From the NCBI RefSeq assembly GCF_900108955.1, contig NZ_FNYA01000004.1, positions 1-64,000 of the forward strand: a DNA stretch of 64,000 bases, read 5' to 3'. The notes beneath the pieces are model-generated. The model saw only the letters and a list, made by a program, of their open reading frames with translations. It searched no databases and was not told where the DNA came from. The translations under genes and the position numbers were made by a program. Origin of the DNA: Flavobacterium terrigena (GTDB lineage Bacteria > Bacteroidota > Bacteroidia > Flavobacteriales > Flavobacteriaceae). This document shows, piece after piece, positions 59,755 through 64,000 of the stretch (position 1 is the first letter of the stretch; each line of letters begins with the position of its first letter).

Positions 59755-60576
59755 ATGTCAACAATAAACTGTAAAGGAACGCTCATCGATTTATCAACAC
59801 CTAAAGTAATGGGAATTGTTAATGTTACACCAGATTCATTTTTTGATGGTGGAAAACTGACGAATTCCAATGAAATTGTAGGTCAAGTTGAGAAAATGCT
59901 ACACGATGGCGCTGCATTTATAGATTTGGGTGGTTATTCGAGTAAACCTGGAGCAGAATTTGTTTCGGAAGATGAAGAATTAAATCGAGTGATACCAATT
60001 GTGAAGTTATTAGTGGAGAAATTTCCAGATATTTTATTGTCGATTGATACGTTTAGAAGTGAAGTGGCAAAACAAGCTGTGGAAAACGGCGCTGCAATAA
60101 TTAATGATATTTCGGCTGGTTTGTTAGATGAAAAAATGTTGGAAACCGTTGCGAAATTGCAAGTTCCATACATTATGATGCATATGAAAGGTACGCCAAA
60201 AACGATGCAAAGCCTTGCTAAATATGACGATTTGCTTAAGGAAATGAATTTTTATTTTTCGGAACGAATTGCCAAAGCAAGAAGTTTTGGTTTAAACGAT
60301 ATTATCATCGATCCGGGATTTGGATTTGCGAAAACAATCGAACAGAATTACGAATTACTACAGAATTTAGAATTACTTCAATTTCATGAATTACCTGTTT
60401 TAGCTGGAATTTCAAGAAAATCAATGATTTATAGAACGTTTGATACTAAACCAGAAAATGCTTTAAACGGAACGACATTTTTACATGCGTTTTGTTTGCA
60501 AAAAGGTGCGAATATTTTACGTGTTCATGATGTGAAAGAAGCGGTGGAATGTTTGAAATTGTATTTGCGATTTTAG
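59755..60576 (+). CDS. folP: Dihydropteroate synthase
   Basis: A 273-aa TIM-barrel enzyme joining pABA to dihydropterin pyrophosphate in folate synthesis; target of sulfonamides. It has MGIVNVTPDSFFDGG, 'SIDTFRSEVAKQAVENGAAIINDISAG' and 'DPGFGFAKTIEQNYELLQNL' and the C-terminal 'GISRKSMIYR' loop. Full length, single gene with its own promoter. Confidence 0.97.
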   Translation: MSTINCKGTLIDLSTPKVMGIVNVTPDSFFDGGKLTNSNEIVGQVEKMLHDGAAFIDLGGYSSKPGAEFVSEDEELNRVIPIVKLLVEKFPDILLSIDTFRSEVAKQAVENGAAIINDISAGLLDEKMLETVAKLQVPYIMMHMKGTPKTMQSLAKYDDLLKEMNFYFSERIAKARSFGLNDIIIDPGFGFAKTIEQNYELLQNLELLQFHELPVLAGISRKSMIYRTFDTKPENALNGTTFLHAFCLQKGANILRVHDVKEAVECLKLYLRF

Positions 60577-60620
60577 ATTTGGGATTTTCTGAAAGTCGTA
60601 AATCTAAAATCACAAATTTT
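60577..60620. terminator. Convergent terminator of folP and rlmH
   Basis: ATTTGGGATTTT (60577-60588) pairs with AAAATCACAAAT (60606-60617) with one mismatch across a 17-nt loop. A weak terminator. Confidence 0.5.
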
Positions 60621-61092
60621 AATTATGATGATACGGTTCGTTATTTAAAATCGTAAAACCACGATAAATCTGCTCAATTACAAATAATCGGACCATTTGA
60701 TGAGAGAAAGTCATTTGAGATAACGCCACTTTTCCTTGTGCTTTTTGGTACACTTCTTCCGAAAAACCATAAGGTCCGCCAATTACAAAAACCAACGTTT
60801 TAATTCCAGAATTCATTTTTTTTTGTAGAAAATCAGAGAAACCAACACTGTTGAATTCTTTTCCGTTTTCGTCCAATAAAATTAATTGGTCGGTTGGCGT
60901 TAATTTGGATAAAATAAGTTGACCTTCTTTCGTTTTTTGCTCACTTTCCGATAAGTTTTTTACGTTTTTTATATCCGGAATAATATCTAAATCGAACTTA
61001 ATATAAAATCCCAATCGCTTCGTATATTCGTCAATTAAAGCTTGCAAATTTTTATTGTCGGTTTTGCCAATGGCTATAAGTTTGATGTTCAT
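60619..61092 (-). CDS. rlmH: 23S rRNA pseudouridine-1915 N3-methyltransferase RlmH
   Basis: A 157-aa SPOUT methyltransferase of normal length. The C-terminal trefoil knot has 'LVFVIGGPYGFSEEVYQKAQGKVALSQMTFSHQMVRLFVIEQIYRGFTILNNEPYHH', the RlmH signature, and it ends in the usual YHH-type tail. It methylates position 1915 in helix 69 of 23S rRNA. Confidence 0.97.
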   Translation of the reverse strand: MNIKLIAIGKTDNKNLQALIDEYTKRLGFYIKFDLDIIPDIKNVKNLSESEQKTKEGQLILSKLTPTDQLILLDENGKEFNSVGFSDFLQKKMNSGIKTLVFVIGGPYGFSEEVYQKAQGKVALSQMTFSHQMVRLFVIEQIYRGFTILNNEPYHHN

Positions 61093-61132
61093 TTTAGCTT
61101 GGAGTTAGAAGTTGGAAGCTTGAAGCTGGAAG

Positions 61133-61173
61133 AAAAAATGCAGAATTTAATTAAATCAAATTCTGCATTTTTT
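61133..61173. terminator. Terminator between yebC-type gene and rlmH
   Basis: AAATGCAGAATTT / AAATTCTGCATTT stem with a 9-nt loop, A and T runs on both sides; preceded by degenerate GGAAGCTTGAAGC repeats (61093-61130). Confidence 0.75.
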
Positions 61174-61202
61174 TACTGTAAACTGTGACTGAAAACTGAA
61201 TA

Positions 61203-61919
61203 CTAATTCTCAACCATTGTATGGAAAACGTTCATTACGTCATCGTCTTCTTCAATTTTTTCTAATAATTTTTCCACATCAGCTACTTGCTCTGGTGTTA
61301 ATTCTTTAGTTACTTGTGGAATTCTATCAAATCCAGAAGATAAAATTTCTAAACCTCTAGATTCTAATTCTTTTTGGATGGCTCCGAAACTTTCAAAAGG
61401 CGCATACATTAAAATTCCGTCTTCATCATCAGCGAAAATTTCTTCTACACCGAAATCAATCATTTCTAATTCTAATTCGTCAATATCTTGTCCAGCTGCA
61501 GGAATTCTGAAATTACAAGTATGATCAAACATAAATTCAACCGAACCTTGTGTTCCCATTGTTCCATTACATTTATTGAAATAACTTCTAATATTTGCAA
61601 CAGTTCTGTTGTTATTATCTGAAGCGGTTTCAATTAAAATCGCAATTCCGTGTGGTGCGTAACCTTCAAATAAAATTTCTTTATAGTTCGCTGTGTCTTT
61701 ATCTGTTGCTTTTTTAATGGCGCGTTCTACGTTTTCTTTTGGCATATTTACTGCCTTAGAGTTTTGAATAACTGCTCTTAGACGCGAGTTAGCTTCCGGA
61801 TTTGGACCACCTTCTTTAACCGCCATTACAATATCTTTACCAATTCTGGTAAACGCTTTAGCCATTGCCGACCAACGCTTCATTTTTCTTCCTTTTCTGA
61901 ATTCAAACGCTCTTCCCAT
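61203..61919 (-). CDS. YebC/PmpR family regulator
   Basis: A 238-aa protein of the YebC/PmpR/TACO1 family. It starts MGRAFEFRKGRKMKRWSAMAKAFTRIGKDI and has the 'NSRLRAVIQNSKAVNMPKENVERAIKKA' segment and acidic central domains. Members are reported both as DNA-binding regulators and, for YebC, as ribosome-associated factors that relieve stalling, so function is not fixed. The usual start is MSGHSKW; this variant with MGRAFEF is the YebC_II-like form. Confidence 0.92.
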   Translation of the reverse strand: MGRAFEFRKGRKMKRWSAMAKAFTRIGKDIVMAVKEGGPNPEANSRLRAVIQNSKAVNMPKENVERAIKKATDKDTANYKEILFEGYAPHGIAILIETASDNNNRTVANIRSYFNKCNGTMGTQGSVEFMFDHTCNFRIPAAGQDIDELELEMIDFGVEEIFADDEDGILMYAPFESFGAIQKELESRGLEILSSGFDRIPQVTKELTPEQVADVEKLLEKIEEDDDVMNVFHTMVEN

Positions 61920-62050
61920 TTCTCGTTTTGGTTTTTATATATAAGTGCAAAAATAAAACTCTCAAACAGTAAAAAAAAATGTTTCAGAGTTTTTTTTAAT
62001 TATTAAGAATTTTTCCAAATTATACTCTTAAAATAATATCTTAATTACTT

Positions 62051-62058
62051 TATCTTTG
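62051..62058 (+). promoter_or_regulatory. -7 box of the RluA-type gene
   Basis: TATCTTTG, only 4 nt before the ATG at 62063, implying an almost leaderless mRNA. A hairpin at 61956-61996 lies just upstream. Confidence 0.45.
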
Positions 62059-62062
62059 CCCA

Positions 62063-63733
62063 ATGCAAAACCAATTTTTTCAACCTTTTCAAACCGATAT
62101 TTCAGGAATTTCTTTACCTGAAAAATTCACGTTTCCGTTTTATTATCAGCCACATCAATTAAGTGAAATTGCGGCTTCAGCTTTGCAAAATCATTTAGAA
62201 ACACAAACCGATTTTGATCATAATTTTGGTTTAGATACAACTCAAAATGGATTAGTGATTGGAAAAATGTTTGGTGTTTTGGTTTGTCAAAATGAAAAGG
62301 GTGAATTAGGTTATTTATGGGCATTTTCTGGGAAATTAGCGAATGAAAATCATCATAATTACTTTGTGCCGACGGTTTTTGACATGTTAACCGAAAATAG
62401 TTTTTTCCGTAAAGAAGAAGAATTGCTAAATGCTTACAATCGTAAAATAGAAAACTTGGAAAAAGATTCCAATTATCACATTACGTTAGAAAATTTCAAT
62501 CAATCTAAAATCCAAGCAGAATTCGAATTACAACTGCAAAAAACGAGAATAAAAGAACAGAAAATACTTCGTGACGAAAAGAGAAATCAACTCGCACCAA
62601 CATTAAACGAAGAAGATTTACAACATCTTAATTTTGAATTATCAGAAGATAGCAAGCAAGAAAGTATTTTGTTGAAAAAAATGACAAAATATTGGAAATT
62701 GACTTTACTGACTTTGGAAGAAAAAGTAGCTGTTTTTACTGATGAAATCAATCAATTAAAAGAAGAACGAAAAGCGAAATCTGCAGCTTTACAACAAAAA
62801 TTATTCGCTGAATATTCGTTTTTCAATCAATATAAAGAAAAGAAAAGTTTAGGCGAAATTTTCAATAATAATCCACCCGCTGGAGCAGGTGAGTGTGCCG
62901 CTCCGAAGTTACTACATTACGCTTTTCAACATAATTTGAAGCCGATTTGTATGGCAGAATTTTGGTGGGGACAATCGCCAAATTCAGAAGTGCGCCAACA
63001 CAAACAATTTTATCCGTCTTGCAAAAGTAAATGTGAACCTATTTTAATGGGACATATGTTACATGATTTAGAAATGGAAGAAAATCCGTTTATCATGAAT
63101 CACGCAGAAGGAAAAGATATTGAAATTGTTTACGAAGATGAAGTTATGCTTGCGATAAATAAACCTACAGAATTTTTATCGGTTCCAGGAAAAACTATTT
63201 CCGATTCGGTTTATGCTCGAATTAAGGAAAAATATCCAGATGCGACTGGTCCACTAATTGTTCATCGTTTAGACATGTCGACTTCCGGAATTATGCTTAT
63301 CGCGAAAAATGAAGCGACAGCTGTACAATTACAAAGTCAGTTTATAAATCGAACGATTAAGAAGCGTTATGTGGCTTTATTGGATGGTTTATTGGAAAAA
63401 TCTCATGGTTATATCGATTTGCCTTTACGAGTAGATTTAGACGACAGACCCCGACAATTAGTTTGTTACGAACACGGAAAACCCGCGCAAACCAAATGGA
63501 AAACCATTGAAGTCAAAAACGGAAAAACAAAAGTTTATTTTTATCCCATTACAGGAAGAACACACCAATTGCGTGTTCACGCTTCTCATAATTTAGGATT
63601 ACACACTCCAATTGTTGGCGACGATTTATACGGAACCAAAGCAGATAGGTTGCATCTTCATGCTGAATATATTCAGTTTGAACATCCGATTACAAAGGAA
63701 GTTATGGAGATTATGGTGGAAGCTGGATTTTAG
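62063..63733 (+). CDS. RluA-family pseudouridine synthase with long N-terminal extension
   Basis: A 556-aa protein. The C-terminal 200 residues are a RluA-type catalytic domain with D404 in VHRLDMSTSGI and the 'GRTHQLRVHASHNLGLHTPIVGDDLYG' block. The N-terminal 350 residues include a coiled coil (about 130-260) and a Cys-rich stretch ending 'HKQFYPSCKSKCEPILMGHML', typical of the Bacteroidota members of this group. Substrate RNA unknown. Its stop lies four bases before a REP-like palindrome. Confidence 0.9.
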   Translation: MQNQFFQPFQTDISGISLPEKFTFPFYYQPHQLSEIAASALQNHLETQTDFDHNFGLDTTQNGLVIGKMFGVLVCQNEKGELGYLWAFSGKLANENHHNYFVPTVFDMLTENSFFRKEEELLNAYNRKIENLEKDSNYHITLENFNQSKIQAEFELQLQKTRIKEQKILRDEKRNQLAPTLNEEDLQHLNFELSEDSKQESILLKKMTKYWKLTLLTLEEKVAVFTDEINQLKEERKAKSAALQQKLFAEYSFFNQYKEKKSLGEIFNNNPPAGAGECAAPKLLHYAFQHNLKPICMAEFWWGQSPNSEVRQHKQFYPSCKSKCEPILMGHMLHDLEMEENPFIMNHAEGKDIEIVYEDEVMLAINKPTEFLSVPGKTISDSVYARIKEKYPDATGPLIVHRLDMSTSGIMLIAKNEATAVQLQSQFINRTIKKRYVALLDGLLEKSHGYIDLPLRVDLDDRPRQLVCYEHGKPAQTKWKTIEVKNGKTKVYFYPITGRTHQLRVHASHNLGLHTPIVGDDLYGTKADRLHLHAEYIQFEHPITKEVMEIMVEAGF

Positions 63734-63736
63734 TTT

Positions 63737-63777
63737 CTTTAACCCTTCGAGGGTTCAAAACCCTCGAAGGGTTAAAG
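63737..63777. repeat. REP-like perfect palindrome, 19-bp arms
   Basis: CTTTAACCCTTCGAGGGTT (63737-63755) and its exact complement (63759-63777) around loop CAA. The stop codon of the transposase gene (63772-63774) lies inside the right arm. Elements like this are mobilised by REP-associated tyrosine transposases. Confidence 0.85.
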
Positions 63778-64000
63778 GAACTCGTAGTCAAATTTTTTTA
63801 ATGATAAATTTGAATTATGAAATTCAATAAAATTTGAAATATTTCCAAACATATCTACAACTTCATTTCTTTTTAATTGGGTGTTTTTTGTTGAAATGAT
63901 TGATTCATAAGAACTCCAAGGATACAAATTCATGCTTTTACAAAAACCGTGATGTACAGGATTATTGTGTATGTAATAAATTAAGTTTTTTAAATATTCT
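63772..64000 (-). CDS. REP-associated tyrosine transposase (IS200-like), 3' end only
   Basis: The minus strand from the window edge to TAA at 63772-63774 is one open frame of 75 codons: EYLKNLIYYIHNNPVHHGFC, then a LYPWSSYESI motif. YIHNNPV and YPWSSY are the conserved C-terminal motifs of RAYT transposases (Y1 HUH superfamily). The catalytic HUH and Tyr lie beyond the window end. The frame starts outside, so no start codon is visible. A REP palindrome covers its stop. Confidence 0.88.
   Translation of the reverse strand, partial: EYLKNLIYYIHNNPVHHGFCKSMNLYPWSSYESIISTKNTQLKRNEVVDMFGNISNFIEFHNSNLSLKKFDYEFL

Noticed and set aside
61956-61996. Terminator between YebC and RluA genes
   Set aside because: The genes diverge here, so no transcript needs ending; the A/T-rich hairpin may be chance or a regulator site.
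63612-63830. Plus-strand frame across the REP palindrome
   Set aside because: It overlaps the end of the pseudouridine synthase in another frame and runs through the REP; no family features.

Overview
The window reads as chromosomal DNA of a Flavobacteriaceae bacterium, most likely Flavobacterium or a close relative. DNA is AT-rich. Upstream regions carry the Bacteroidota -7 box TAnnTTTG, often with TTG about 18-23 nt before it. Secreted proteins end in a type IX secretion C-terminal domain, and bacillithiol synthesis (BshC) and DUF4369/TlpA lipoproteins are present. Most of the sequence is core or conserved accessory genome in short operons separated by strong hairpin terminators. No rRNA, CRISPR array or prophage is visible.

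Layout. 1-4.3 kb: a broken GIY-YIG nuclease followed by a tRNA-like 3' tail, a lipocalin-like lipoprotein, a DciA-like protein, ndk, an FGE-fold protein and bshC. 4.4-12.4 kb: a B12-binding-type radical SAM protein, a CHASE4-like hybrid histidine kinase, and a three-gene biotin-dependent carboxylase operon. 12.5-16.6 kb: an accessory island. It holds a 20 x 21-bp tandem array bracketed by twin terminators, palindromic elements, a PH-domain protein, small membrane proteins, and an unusual histidine kinase / receiver-domain pair with no DNA-binding output. 16.6-23.6 kb: mtaB, a secreted protein bracketed by inverted repeats, rpmE2 with a structured leader, a GlmU-like enzyme, a START/DUF1801 operon and selO. 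23.6-27.9 kb: a polysaccharide synthesis/export-like operon (HEAT-repeat membrane protein, processive GT2, TPR + YaiO-type outer-membrane barrel, lone receiver). 28-34.7 kb: a class V aminotransferase-fold enzyme, an LpxL-type acyltransferase, rhomboid protease, SIMPL protein, tRNA-Tyr with a partial tail copy, and a DUF4369-TlpA gene split at a homopolymer. 34.8-45.6 kb: a methyltransferase, SEC-C/YchJ protein, DPP IV, a type IX secreted protein, a methionine gamma-lyase-like enzyme opposite an Lrp regulator, lpdA, and umuC-umuD in reversed order. 45.6-63.7 kb: DoxX, an MBL hydrolase, acyl-CoA ligase, LTA-synthase-like enzyme plus phosphatase, TSUP transporter, tpiA, two thioredoxin-fold genes, folP, rlmH, YebC and a RluA pseudouridine synthase. 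The last 230 bases hold the 3' end of a REP-associated tyrosine transposase whose stop codon lies inside a perfect REP-like palindrome.

The best leads are the kinase/receiver/coiled-coil membrane cluster (14.1-16.5 kb), the indel-free 21-bp array, the GIY-YIG plus tRNA-tail remnant, the homopolymer-split TlpA gene, the candidate L31 leader, and the REP/RAYT pair. All calls come from reading the sequence; no database search was run.
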